Notes: generated by a model not told the origin, from the letters alone. A stretch of DNA of 13,730 bases from CAIVSN01 sp040383945 (GCA_040383945.1 JBEICN010000029.1:1-13730), one strand, 5' to 3'; counted from the stretch's first letter, positions 1 through 8,583 are shown. A program made the numbers and translations.

Positions 1-97
1 ACCGATCATTTGCCTAAAATCTGCCAATCGTACTCAAATCACAATTTGTCAAGATTCAAGGTTTGCATTGAAAGAAAATGTGTGATGTAATGGGAAC

Positions 98-2491
98 ATG
101 AACCTTTGCACATTTGCCCATATGTTTGCCTATATCTTGTCCCACGCTAGACTTTTTTTGCGTGAAACTGGGAAATTTTTCCAAAAAAACCTGCTTGGAA
201 CGAAGCTGGTTTCAACTTTGAAATCGAATTTCGTCCGGACTCTGGCATTGGTTTTGGTGGCGATTATTGGTTGGATGGGGATTTCGTGGGGCCCAATGAG
301 CGGAGAGGGAGGGGCTTTAGGAAGTAACGAGATGGGAAGACTGGTGGTAGGGGAGGTGGTGTGGGCTAATGCTGTGAGTGGTGGAGGTGGAGGCGGTGGT
401 GGAGTTACAGCGGCAACACCTACAGAAGGGGTCGGTGCTGTAAAAACTGTCAATGCAGTAATAAACATACTCTATGCGTTACTAACTCCATTGCTCATGT
501 TGGCAGGTTGGCTTCTCACTCCGGATTGGGCTTTTGGTGAGATTTTTGGTATGCGACCCGTGCTTCATGATATGTGGATACTGGTTTCAAATATCGTCTA
601 TGTTATTTTTGCTTTTCTGCTTGTAGCAATGGCTTTTATGAACATTTTTGGTGCTGAATGAAACACTTGGGCAATACGAGCTAAGCTTCCGAAGCTTATA
701 GTGGGTATCGTCAGTGTTCCGTTTACTTGGTTTTTTGTAAGTGCCATTGTATCATTGTCTTCGATCCTTACAGCTTCCGCCGTGCAATTGGCATGAGACG
801 TAGCTCCAACTAAAGTAGCCCAATTTGACTTTCCTATGCCATCGGATTGCACGATTAATTTTAATGCTACAGTGAGTGGTAAAGATGCCGATGGGGAAAA
901 GAGCGAAAAATTCTTGGATTGCAAGACGACCTGACCATGAAAAAAATTCAGTGAACTATTCAGATCTGACGATGCTTTTGGGGTTGTGAGTTACTATGCT
1001 TATGGAGTATTCCATATTCAGGATTATAAAATTATTACCGGGCAAAATCTAGGTTCGATAAAAGATGCTATGAACCTCTCTGTGAATTTGATTATTGCAC
1101 TCATAATGTTTCTGGCATTCTTCCTTATTACTATAGCCCTGGTTTTTGCTTTGTTTTCACGAGCATTATATTTTTGGGCAATCGCTATTTTTTCTCCGTT
1201 GCTTTCTTTGCGATACTTTTTCGATGGAAAACTCGGAGGATTCGGCGATTCATGGCTTTCCGTTTCGAGTATCGTAGGATTGGCCATGGTTCCGGTATAT
1301 GTAGCTGCGGCATTGTCATTCGGATTGATTTTTACTTCAGCCGTAACCACTACAACTTTTGATGGCAGTTCCGAGAGTACCTATATGAAAGTCGACAATT
1401 CTTCTACTCCAGATAATCAGATAATGACTATTTTTGGTACGAAATATACAGTAAAGGGCATGCCAGTAGGGACAACGCTTGGTAAGGATGCTAAATCCTT
1501 AGGAGGTGGATTTATCGGCCAATTAGCTATGCAAATCGTCGCACTCTGCGTTTTATGGTTTGCTGTTATGGCCGCGCTAAAAGGAAGTGAAGTTACGAAA
1601 AGCGCTGCCGAACCGATATCGAAATTCGGTGGGGAAATCGCAGGATTGGTACAAAGTTTACCAAAGTATGCTCCGATTATACCGACCTGACATGGCATGG
1701 CGTCCATGAGTTCATTGCCGAATATCTCATGAAAGGTTATGAGTGATATAAATTCGAAAATGTCAGAACGTGGAACGGCTGCTTGATCTGCCTTGAGTGA
1801 GGCTCTTGGTATAAGTTCGGAAGCTGGTAGAAAACTTACAGCTGCGAGCAATAAGATAATCGCGCAACAGCCTTCTACGAATCCTGCACAGAATGTGCCG
1901 ATGTTAAAGGGATTTATTGCTACATCATGAATGACCGTAGTTCAATCAGGACAAGAAATTTACAAAAAGGAACTTATTCGAATGGTGGAAAAAACTGGAA
2001 CGACTACTACTCCAGATCAAAAGAAAGAGCTTATTAACGCTATTATTGCAAATAAGGGTACTACCGATGGATTGCTCTATTTTATGCAGAGATACAAAGA
2101 AATTGCTGGAAAAAATCTGGATTCATCATTGGATACTATTGAAGAATTTGAAACTATTTCAAAGGGTTGAACTAGTGCATCTAGTAATGCGTCAACAGCT
2201 CAATCGACTAATTCAGCACGACCGACACAAGTTACGTTGAACATCAACTGAACTTCTACACCTGTTACACTTGAATTAGCTCCAAATCGTAAGTCGTTTA
2301 CTGCTGGTAGTTTAACAGCTATTCAAAAAGGAATCGACGATGCAAGAAGATGACTTAATCCTGCAGATACGACAACGAAGAATAGAGAAATCAGAACTCA
2401 GTTAGAGGGTTGGCTCAGGGCGAACGGAATAAATGGTGTAGACGATCAAAATACTATTCTTGATGCAATCAAGCGCAATTTGTTGAATTAG
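98..2491 (+). CDS. Large polytopic membrane protein, VirB6/TrbL-like (probable type IV secretion or DNA-uptake component)
   Basis: With TGA read as Gly this is one 797-residue protein ending at TAG. It has 11 in-frame TGA codons, at 659, 794, 932, 938, 1688, 1730, 1784, 1928, 2168, 2249 and 2351. Hydrophobic segments lie near residues 46-64, 118-140, 159-183, 203-225, 328-351, 354-372, 388-415 and 470-494. A poly-Gly stretch (about 95-102) follows the first segment, and a loop with two Cys precedes the fifth. Residues after about 530 are hydrophilic, rich in Ser, Thr and Ala, and look like a soluble tail. The layout, with a core resembling LFSRALYFWAIAIFSPLL, is like the VirB6/TrbL inner-membrane proteins of type IV secretion systems; this is inference from topology, with no sharp signature motif. 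The start is uncertain: the frame stays open to the left edge under code 25. ATG 98, ATG 122 and GTG 80 are candidates, and the gene could begin outside the window. No partner T4SS gene is visible. Confidence 0.6.
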
Positions 2492-2569
2492 TATCAATCC
2501 TGACTTAACAAAATAATATAAAATCTGAGTTTCCCGTACTCTCCCCCAAAAAGTCCCCAGAATACCCGC

Positions 2570-3193
2570 ATGACTCTCTATTCCTCCAATTCTCACAGCA
2601 ACCCCCTTCTCAACAGCATCCTCGATCGCAAACCTCCACAGTTTTCCCAGGATGCCATGGGGCTCCTCGCTTCGCTTCGTCGCCAGCGTGTCGCTACCGG
2701 CACCCCCAATGTGTCCGACCGCACCGGAGGTTTTCTCTACCACCTGCTGCGGGATCGGTGATATGCTCATGTGCTCGAGCTGGGGACGGCGAACGGGTAT
2801 TCGAGTATCTATTTACTCGAAGCTATCTCAGCATCCAAAACCGGGCACTTACTCACGATAGAAATTTCCCGGGAAGATTTTGAACGGGCCAAAGCGAATC
2901 TCCAAGCGTATCGGGAGCGAGTCACCCTGGTGCGATCAGACGCGACGGAATTCCTTCGGTCCGCGGGTGATATGCAATTTGACGTCATTTTCATCGATGC
3001 GCTCAAGACCGCGACACTGGAACACTTCCTCCTGGCTCGCAAACTTATCCGTTCGAACGGGGCAATCATCGTGGATGACGTCGTCAAATACGCGAATAAG
3101 ATGCGGGATTTCTACGAGTATCTCGACTCGCACGACATTGCATATTCCATCGTTATGACCGATCCGGATGACGGGGTAATGGTAATAGCATAG
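2570..3193 (+). CDS. SAM-dependent O-methyltransferase (O-methyltransferase family 3 type)
   Basis: This is a 207-residue protein, the usual length for caffeoyl-CoA/catechol-type O-methyltransferases. It is intact only if TGA 2759 is Gly64, which lies just before motif I. SAM-binding motif I is VLELGTANGYSS (about 68-79). An acidic residue ends the next strand in LLTIEIS (about 95-100), and a DVIFIDA strand (138-144) precedes an IIVDDV segment (166-171), as in the family. The pattern NVSDRTGGFLYHLL before motif I is also family-like. The methyl acceptor cannot be told. The gene starts 78 bases after the membrane-protein gene and has no clear ribosome site. It is markedly GC-rich: bases 2641-2700 are about 65% G+C and 2881-2940 about 58%, against about 35% in a sample of the phosphoesterase gene (5701-5760). 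That could mean later acquisition, although the in-frame TGA shows it is translated in the host code. Confidence 0.82.
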
Positions 3194-3216
3194 CATGCTT
3201 TCGGGATGACGAAGGT

Positions 3217-3234
3217 GAATCAAGGTGATTCTTT
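3217..3234 (+). terminator. Short hairpin, possible weak terminator of the methyltransferase gene
   Basis: GAATCA and TGATTC pair around an AGG loop, followed by only three T. It lies 23 bases after the methyltransferase stop and just before the serS promoter. The stem is short and AT-rich, so termination is doubtful. Confidence 0.3.
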
Positions 3235-3243
3235 AATTCCAAT

Positions 3244-3270
3244 TTGAGAATTTCGGTTTTCCTTTATAAT
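3244..3270 (+). promoter_or_regulatory. Probable sigma-70-type promoter of serS
   Basis: TTGAGA (3244-3249) and a perfect TATAAT (3265-3270) are separated by 15 bases, slightly short. Transcription would begin near 3277, leaving about 50 bases before the preferred serS start. The bases after the -10, TCAGC, are repeated after the rplY -10 box. Confidence 0.6.
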
Positions 3271-3329
3271 TCAGCCTTGTTCTCATGCAGGCACCTTTCA
3301 TCCGGTGGTATTCTCCTATTTTTCCGACT

Positions 3330-4592
3330 ATGATTGATATCAAAATTCTCCGCTCCAATCCCCAAAGCGTACGAGATTCTATTGCCAAGCGCCATCTCAA
3401 GCTCGATTTGGATGCGTTTTTGGAATTGGATACTCTGCGATTGGCTGAAAGACAGCAAATGGAAGAACTCCAAGCGCTTCGTAACCGTGTTTCCAAGGAA
3501 ATCCCCACTATGACGGATACAGCACAAAAGCAGTTGAAAATTGCTGAAATGAAATCCGTGGGAGATCAGATTGCCGTCATTGAATCAAGCTTGGTTGCTA
3601 CGGAAGAAGCCTATAATGCTATGTTGTATAGCATTCCAAATTTTCTTGATCCGACGGCGGCAGTTGGTGCGGATGAGTCGGGGAATGTAGTAGAATTCCG
3701 ATATGGAGAGCCTACCAAATTCGATTTTATTCCCAAAGCCCACTATGATATTGGGGAAGCCCGCGGGTGGATTGATATCGAGAAGGGGGCGGAAGTTTCC
3801 GGAGCGAGGTTCTGGTACCTTAAGGGGGACTTGGTATTACTCCAATTCGCCATACTTCAATACGTCATGCAAGTCATGGTATCCAAGGGATTTATGCCGG
3901 TCATTCCTCCGTTTTTGGTGCGCGAGCCTGCCATGTACGGTACGGGATTTTTTCCAGCGGACCGCGCGCAGATCTATTCGGTCAATCCAGGAGAAGACAA
4001 CCTGTTTCTCATCGGTACATCCGAAGTTTCCCTGACGAGTTATCATGTCAAAGAAACCGTAAACGTCGATACTCCCATCAAATATGTAGGATATTCTCCA
4101 TGTTTTCGAAGAGAAGCTGGAACCTATGGTAAAGACATGAAGGGAATCCTCCGTGGACACCAATTTGATAAGATTGAAATGGTGTGTTTTTGCAAACCAG
4201 AAGATTCGCAGAAACTTCATAACGAAATGGTGGCGCTCGAAGAAGAAATTTGGCAATCTCTTGGAATTCCGTATCAACGGCTCAACATCTGTTCCGGAGA
4301 CCTCGGGAACCCTGCTATGAAAAAACTTGACCTCGAAGCTTGGATGCCAGCCCAGGAGCAGTACCGCGAGGTGACAAGTTGTTCCAATATCGGCACCTTC
4401 CAATCTCGACGACTCGAAATAAAGTACAAAAAACCAGACGGATCGAGTGATTTCGTTCACACGCTCAACGGGACGGTAATTGCTTTTTCTCGCTGCCTGA
4501 TCGCAATTATTGAAAATTTTCAAAACGAGGATATGACGGTGCGAGTGCCGAAAGTATTGCAGCCGTTTATCGGGGGTCGGGAGGTGATATAG
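3330..4592 (+). CDS. serS: Seryl-tRNA synthetase
   Basis: SerRS charges tRNA-Ser with serine in the cytoplasm; it is a homodimeric class II synthetase. The product is 420 residues, the normal bacterial length. The N-terminus MIDIKILRSNPQSV is the family's usual beginning. That is why ATG 3330 is preferred over the in-frame ATG 3285, which would add 15 residues unlike other SerRS. Residues about 30-100 form the charged helical tRNA-binding arm. The catalytic core carries the TSEVSLTSYH segment, motif 2 with FRREAGTYGKDMKGILRGHQFDK (from Phe259; arginines of the ATP site), and motif 3 starting at Asn380 (NGTVIAFSRCLIAIIENFQ). The C-terminus VPKVLQPFIGG is typical. The gene contains no in-frame TGA: all its glycines use GGN codons. 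It appears monocistronic, behind its own promoter. Confidence 0.97.
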   Translation: MIDIKILRSNPQSVRDSIAKRHLKLDLDAFLELDTLRLAERQQMEELQALRNRVSKEIPTMTDTAQKQLKIAEMKSVGDQIAVIESSLVATEEAYNAMLYSIPNFLDPTAAVGADESGNVVEFRYGEPTKFDFIPKAHYDIGEARGWIDIEKGAEVSGARFWYLKGDLVLLQFAILQYVMQVMVSKGFMPVIPPFLVREPAMYGTGFFPADRAQIYSVNPGEDNLFLIGTSEVSLTSYHVKETVNVDTPIKYVGYSPCFRREAGTYGKDMKGILRGHQFDKIEMVCFCKPEDSQKLHNEMVALEEEIWQSLGIPYQRLNICSGDLGNPAMKKLDLEAWMPAQEQYREVTSCSNIGTFQSRRLEIKYKKPDGSSDFVHTLNGTVIAFSRCLIAIIENFQNEDMTVRVPKVLQPFIGGREVI

Positions 4593-4904
4593 GGGACATG
4601 TGACAACACGATCTCGGCTTTTTGTTGCTTCGTTTCGTGTTTGCTAGGTAATTCTCTTTTCATTGTTTTTGCCAAAGTTCCATAAATTTAAAGCGCGAGC
4701 TTCCTGGCTCCCGTGTTTTACGGATTATACAATTTTTTTGATACCCTACCCACTCCTTGTTTAGGTGTTTTGTTGCAATTTCAAGCCACCCGAATCTTTT
4801 GTACATGGTTATTTTGACCATATCATCTTTTGCGTTACTATATAAGTAGCAACCAAAGACAAAAAACTGTTGAAATCATATTTCCGAATTTTTACCCGTA
4901 GCAC
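4593..4904. other. Gene-free stretch between serS and the metallophosphoesterase gene
   Basis: These 312 bases contain no convincing ORF on either strand, even with TGA read as Gly. AACACGA (4605-4611) and TCGTGTT (4635-4641) can pair around a 23-base loop just after serS; a T-rich stretch follows but no clean T run, so this is at best a weak terminator. The right part is AT-rich and holds a candidate promoter, listed separately. I see no tRNA or riboswitch pattern. Confidence 0.5.
4814..4841 (+). promoter_or_regulatory. Candidate promoter of the metallophosphoesterase gene
   Basis: TTGACC (4814-4819) is a good -35 box. A 16-base spacer leads to TACTAT (4836-4841), overlapping the alternative -10 reading TATAAG (4841-4846). 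The gene starts about 60 bases downstream. Confidence 0.4.
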
Positions 4905-6122
4905 ATGAGTGTCCAGTCAAACTCAAATCGTAACGAGCCTAACACTACGAGTAGCACAGCCAATGACAGCAAGAAATTTTTGGATTCCGTGAGAGAAGGG
5001 CATCGAAAGAGTGCGATCCATGCCATAGAAAAACAAAAAGAATCACTGACATTGAATCCAGTGCATTTTTCTGTTGTAGGAGATTTGGATGGCAATATGT
5101 CCATGTGTATTCTACTTTTAAGCCAAACTTGATGTATTGATTCTCAGTTAAACTGGGTGGGGTGATCGAGAAAAGTGGTATTTAGCGGAGACATACTTGC
5201 GGATGTATATACTGATTGATTCGATATACTTTTGTTTATTAGAAGACTTCGCGAACAAGCCCGAGCCCAAGGGGGTGACATGACGATTTTGGCTGGAAAT
5301 CATGAAGAATTCATGCTCGGATACCTTATTGGTAAGTGAGTGAATCACGGAGGGGCTGAAATTCCATTATTGTTGGAAGAAATGGATATAGGAAATGGAC
5401 GCAACAAGGCAAAATGAATGACCGAATTAAGTGTGTTTTGAGACTCAAGAAATGAAATCCTTCACAACATGCGTCTTCATGACACGGGGAATATACTTTT
5501 GGAAGAAATGACAAATATGAAATTAGTGGAAATAACTGGAGATGCGATTCATTTTCACACGCCTCCAAATCCAAAAATGCTTTCACTTGTTTCCAAATCT
5601 GCCGATATAGCAAAAGCGGTATCAGATATAAATCGTGAGTGGCAATGGGCCTTGCGTACGTTACTTTTATGAAATTCAAGTAACCTACGAGCAAAATCGC
5701 TTTACCATATGTATGCATCAATATTTTTGAAGACCGCAAACGATGTCAAAGATGCCATGATAAGAAGAACCAGGGGGCATCCTTTGGCACTCAGCATGTT
5801 TGCAGATGCGATTTCTTCACAAAATCCTCAAGATTATGTTGTGCTCAAACAAAATGGTATACGAACCATTGTGTATGGTCATACGAATTCTCTCCTTTCT
5901 GTTGCTGGGATTGAATTTATTACCATCAACAAGAAATCATTGAGCATGAATGATCCAAAAATAGATGAGAGTAACCCAATAGAAAGCCCTATCAGGATAG
6001 GATCTTCTCAGAAGGGTATTCAGGCATCTGCAAATAGTACGCGAGACCAACTTCAGAAAATCTTCAACAATCCGTGAGTTATTGAATTTCTCAAAAAATA
6101 TATCAATCGGCGCACACGATAA
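4905..6122 (+). CDS. Calcineurin-like metallophosphoesterase (PPP-type phosphatase) with altered GDxHG motif
   Basis: Read with TGA as Gly this is a 405-residue protein ending at TAA, with eight in-frame TGA codons (5130, 5163, 5217, 5337, 5415, 5439, 5670, 6075). The metallophosphoesterase blocks occur in order: GDLDGN (59-64), GDILADVYTDG (95-105), AGNHEE (130-135), a His-containing IHFHTPP (about 215-221) and VYGHT (323-327). Family members use these to hold two metal ions and hydrolyse phosphoester bonds. The segment NWVGGSRKVVFSGD resembles bacterial Ser/Thr-phosphatase-like enzymes, where W-x-GG precedes the second block; the second Gly here is a TGA. The usual His of GDxHG is Asp62, a change at a metal ligand. 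The first 50 residues are hydrophilic and Ser/Asn-rich, with no signal peptide, so the protein is likely cytoplasmic. The substrate is unknown. The gene stands alone between serS and the TIM-barrel gene. Confidence 0.85.
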
Positions 6123-6290
6123 TCGATGCAAACAATCTATACCACACCAAATACTCTGGATCCGCTATAATGGCGCAGTCTGTGTTTGGAGAAAGTGGGA
6201 ATAAGAGTTTTTTGGATGATGGCTCATTACATGCTTCGTGCGGTGAATGTAAGCGTTTGAATTTGAGTATGCGGTGTTTTGGTAAAATAC

Positions 6291-6319
6291 TTGCTCGAAT
6301 TGGGGGCATGAGATATACT
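6291..6319 (+). promoter_or_regulatory. Probable promoter of the TIM-barrel gene
   Basis: TTGCTC (6291-6296) and TATACT (6314-6319) are spaced by exactly 17 bases, and the start codon follows 25 bases after the -10 box, giving a leader of about 15-20 bases. A TATAAT at 6166-6171 lies further upstream without a matching -35 box. Confidence 0.55.
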
Positions 6320-6344
6320 AAAATTATATTATTACCAAACAGAG

Positions 6345-7094
6345 ATGCTCTTCGTTTCAACATCCAGCTTTCGTGGTTACGGATTACATAAGATTTTCGA
6401 AATTGTTGCCCAATCAGAGTATGACGGAGTGGATATCGTTCTCTCTGCATCGGATTTTGATACGCTTGATGCGGAATATCTTAGTCATCTCTCCGAAGTT
6501 ACCGGAGTAAAAATTGGCTCCCTGACAGCATACGAGCGTAAAATGGACGCAAAGATGCTCGAAGAAATTGTACAAATCGCCATACGTCTCAAGGTGTCTC
6601 TTATTAACATCTATCCTCCGCATCGTCTTGATAAGGATGGTACTTGGTTTAATGATGTGCTTCCAGATTACAAAAAACGCTACTCGTCAATTCAATTTGC
6701 GGTAATCAATGTTGAGCCAAAAACTTTTCTCTTTTTTATACCTGAGTACAAAGATGCCACACTCACCAGTATCAAAAAACTGACCGGAGAAACGGCACTA
6801 CATATTTCCAATGTTGACTCGGAAAGCGGAGTAGATCTTATCAAAACTTTTACGATCATGGGGAACACAATTGTGAATGTGCTTCTTTCCGACAAGACGA
6901 GCTCCAAAGACCTGCTTTTACCAGGAAAAGGGGAAATGCCATTGGAAACTTTGCTGATTCGACTCAAGGAAGGTGGGTACAAGCGGCATTTTACTCTTAA
7001 GGTTGACCCAAAGGCACTCGGAGTAGGGGATGATGCACTCGTGCTGAAGCGACTGAGTGATTCAAAGAAATTTTTGGAAAAATATTACACATAG
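6345..7094 (+). CDS. TIM-barrel protein of the xylose isomerase-like / AP endonuclease 2 superfamily
   Basis: This is a 249-residue protein with no TGA codon and a TAG stop. It begins MLFVSTSSFRGYGLHKIFEI, followed by YDGVDIVLS, which is the first strand-helix-strand of sugar-phosphate isomerase/epimerase barrels. The late segment PGKGEMPLETLLIRLKEGGY matches the family's PGxGxxDxxxxLxxLxxxGY block before the last strand. Members bind a divalent metal through Glu, Asp and His residues on successive strands. Here those positions look altered: VINVEP may keep one Glu, but NVLLSDKT stands where HxxD is expected, and FTLKVDP where a final Glu is usual. The fold assignment is fairly safe. Catalysis and substrate are not, and a non-enzymatic or divergent role is possible. 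It has its own promoter and runs toward the convergent regulator gene. Confidence 0.7.
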   Translation: MLFVSTSSFRGYGLHKIFEIVAQSEYDGVDIVLSASDFDTLDAEYLSHLSEVTGVKIGSLTAYERKMDAKMLEEIVQIAIRLKVSLINIYPPHRLDKDGTWFNDVLPDYKKRYSSIQFAVINVEPKTFLFFIPEYKDATLTSIKKLTGETALHISNVDSESGVDLIKTFTIMGNTIVNVLLSDKTSSKDLLLPGKGEMPLETLLIRLKEGGYKRHFTLKVDPKALGVGDDALVLKRLSDSKKFLEKYYT

Positions 7095-7152
7095 AGTACA
7101 CAATACTCTACCTGCCCCGTACTATGCAATAACTAGCAGTAAGCTCAGCTTG

Positions 7153-7168
7153 CTCGAAATGGTTCGAG
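7153..7168. repeat. Short inverted repeat between convergent genes
   Basis: CTCGAA and TTCGAG flank the loop ATGG, in the 104-base gap between the convergent TIM-barrel and regulator genes. It could form a small stem in either transcript. No T run follows on either strand, so a standard intrinsic terminator is not supported. Confidence 0.35.
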
Positions 7169-7198
7169 AAAGCGCAGAAAAACTTCTTTGAAGGTCCA

Positions 7199-7837
7199 CT
7201 ATTCTCCGATTTTTGCGCCCTTCTTCTTCATTCTTGTCTCTACGATTTCTTGTATGCCAAGCTTATCCTTGAGAAAGAGTGTATTTTTTTGACTCAGAAT
7301 GGAGAGCACCAATTTGTCGTTGAATTCTAAACGGTCCAAAAAGTCCACTTCGCTCATAATGGCGTATTTGATTTTTCGTCCAAAAAATACTCGCTCAAGA
7401 AAGTTGTTGAATTCTATTCGATCTACATCTCCAATTATGAATATATCGACAATTTGGTTTGATGGCTCCGAGAGGAGATCCCGAATTTTTCCCGAAACCG
7501 TAATGAGTCCAACGGATTTTTTTCCTTTAAAAAAATCTTCAATTGGACCCACGGGATCGTAGGTTTTCATAAACATATCGAGCAATTCCTTGAATATGAC
7601 ACAATTCTTATTGATGATATAAAACTTTTTCTTGTCATGTTCTTTGGACTTGCAGATACCGAGTTCCTCCAAATTTATCAGCTCTCGGCGAACCGAGTTG
7701 ATCTGCTCACCAAGATCACGGCAAAGTTCGCGTATAAAAAACCCGGTTTTTCCGTTACCGGTAGCGTGCTCGATAAAGAATTTCTCGAGGAGTTTGGTTC
7801 GGCAGTTCGATCAAAATAGCTTGGTAAGACTGGACAT
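7199..7837 (-). CDS. Winged-helix transcriptional regulator with nucleotidyltransferase-like C-terminal domain
   Basis: This is a 212-residue protein reading leftward from ATG 7837 to TAG. TGA 7813-7811 encodes Gly9 of the motif LTKLFGS, the standard opening of this regulator type; stopping there would lose the DNA-binding domain. Residues about 5-75 form an ArsR-like winged helix: FFIRELCRDLGEQINSVRREL is the helix-turn-helix, and LEELGICKSKEHDKKKFYII the wing. Residues about 105-190 resemble the nucleotidyltransferase-like half of such fusions (VGLITVSGKI, VDIFIIGDVDRIEFNNFL, KIKYAIMSEVDFLDRLEFND). The canonical GSxARGxxxSDxD active site is not intact, so it is probably a sensor or remnant rather than an active enzyme. 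The gene is divergent from rplY, across 110 bases holding both promoters. Regulation of rplY or itself is possible but only inferred. Confidence 0.75.
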
Positions 7838-7844
7838 ATCGTCT

Positions 7845-7874
7845 TTTATAATATGGGAAAATATAGGTTTCCAA
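7845..7874 (-). promoter_or_regulatory. Candidate promoter of the winged-helix regulator gene
   Basis: On the minus strand TTGGAA (7874-7869) is followed after 18 bases by TATAAA (7850-7845). The start codon at 7837 lies only seven bases past the -10 box, so the transcript would be leaderless or nearly so. Confidence 0.4.
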
Positions 7875-7893
7875 AATGATTTGCAATTTCTAT

Positions 7894-7921
7894 TTGCCAA
7901 TAACGCTCACTTTTATATAAT
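7894..7921 (+). promoter_or_regulatory. Probable promoter of rplY
   Basis: TTGCCA (7894-7899), a 16-base spacer and a perfect TATAAT (7916-7921) precede the rplY start by 26 bases. The downstream bases TCAGC match those after the serS -10 box. Confidence 0.65.
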
Positions 7922-7947
7922 TCAGCGGTCTAAATTCTAGTTAAATT

Positions 7948-8583
7948 ATGGAAAAATTTGTATTATCATCAGAGGCACGAGATGTTTCTGTAAAAACCCG
8001 CAGTATTCGTATCTCAAAAAGGGTGCCAGCTGTGGTATATGGGCATGGTGTTGCCCCAAAGGCTATTACGGTAGATAACTCTGAGTTTCTCAAGGTCTTC
8101 CGAAAGGCGGGTGGAACTCACTTGGTTGAGCTCACGGTAGATGGCAAGAAACAAAATGTCTTGATCCACGAAACTCAACGCGATCCCGTTCGCGGAGATT
8201 TTTGGCATATCGACTTTTTCGCAGTTAATGTAAAAGAAAAAATTCATGTCCAAATTCCAGTGACACTTACTGGTAAATCACAGGCAGTAGTGGAAGGGGC
8301 TGAAGTTATTCAAAATCTTCATGCCCTAGATGTCAAAGTACTTCCTTCTGACCTTATTGACTTTATTGAGGTTGATATCTCAGCCTTGGTTCGTGTAGGT
8401 GATGTGGTTCATGTTTCTGATATTGTTGAAAATTACAAAAAATTGGACATTCTTACCCCAGGCGCAGAGGCCATCGTCAGTGCTGGTGCTCCAAAAGAAT
8501 ACTCTGACGAGCTTCAACAAGCAGACGTAGCTGATGTGGCTACAGTGCAGGACCTGAAAGCTGCAGAAAAAGCCGCTGCTTAG
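7948..8583 (+). CDS. rplY: 50S ribosomal protein L25, long CTC form
   Basis: This is a 211-residue protein, the length of the two-domain L25/TL5/CTC form rather than the short E. coli protein of about 94 residues. Residues 1 to about 93 are the 5S rRNA-binding L25 domain, with the conserved RVPAVVYGHG near the start and IHETQRDPVRGDFWHIDFF at the end of the domain. Residues from about 95 are the beta-rich C-terminal domain (KIHVQIPVTLTGKSQAVVEG, VKVLPSDLIDFIEVDIS). The last 30 or so residues are Ala- and Asp-rich and probably disordered. It binds 5S rRNA in the central protuberance of the large subunit. ATG 7948 is the only sensible start; no ribosome-binding motif precedes it. There is no in-frame TGA. 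It is followed by a terminator-like hairpin and so is probably monocistronic. Confidence 0.96.
   Translation: MEKFVLSSEARDVSVKTRSIRISKRVPAVVYGHGVAPKAITVDNSEFLKVFRKAGGTHLVELTVDGKKQNVLIHETQRDPVRGDFWHIDFFAVNVKEKIHVQIPVTLTGKSQAVVEGAEVIQNLHALDVKVLPSDLIDFIEVDISALVRVGDVVHVSDIVENYKKLDILTPGAEAIVSAGAPKEYSDELQQADVADVATVQDLKAAEKAAA

Noticed and set aside
130..468. Minus-strand frame with a run of prolines opposite the VirB6-like gene
   Set aside because: The proline run is simply the complement of the poly-Gly stretch in the real gene.
659..2353. Reading the TGA-interrupted frame as a string of frameshifts or a decaying pseudogene
   Set aside because: All interruptions are TGA and never TAA or TAG, the frame never shifts, and the same pattern appears in five other genes with intact motifs.
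2494..2522. AT-rich TATAAA upstream of the methyltransferase gene as a promoter
   Set aside because: No -35 hexamer at an acceptable distance, and the sequence is generally AT-rich there.
3837..4523. 228-codon open frame on the minus strand inside serS
   Set aside because: It lies fully antisense to a perfect seryl-tRNA synthetase, and its translation shows no family pattern.
6170..6391. Possible 73-codon gene with two CxxC-like cysteines between the phosphoesterase and TIM-barrel genes
   Set aside because: Its start overlaps a TATAAT, it runs 47 bases into the next gene in another frame, and it resembles nothing I recognise.
7159..7178. GGTTCGAG resembling a tRNA T-loop
   Set aside because: No acceptor, D or anticodon stems can be built around it; it is one arm of a short inverted repeat.
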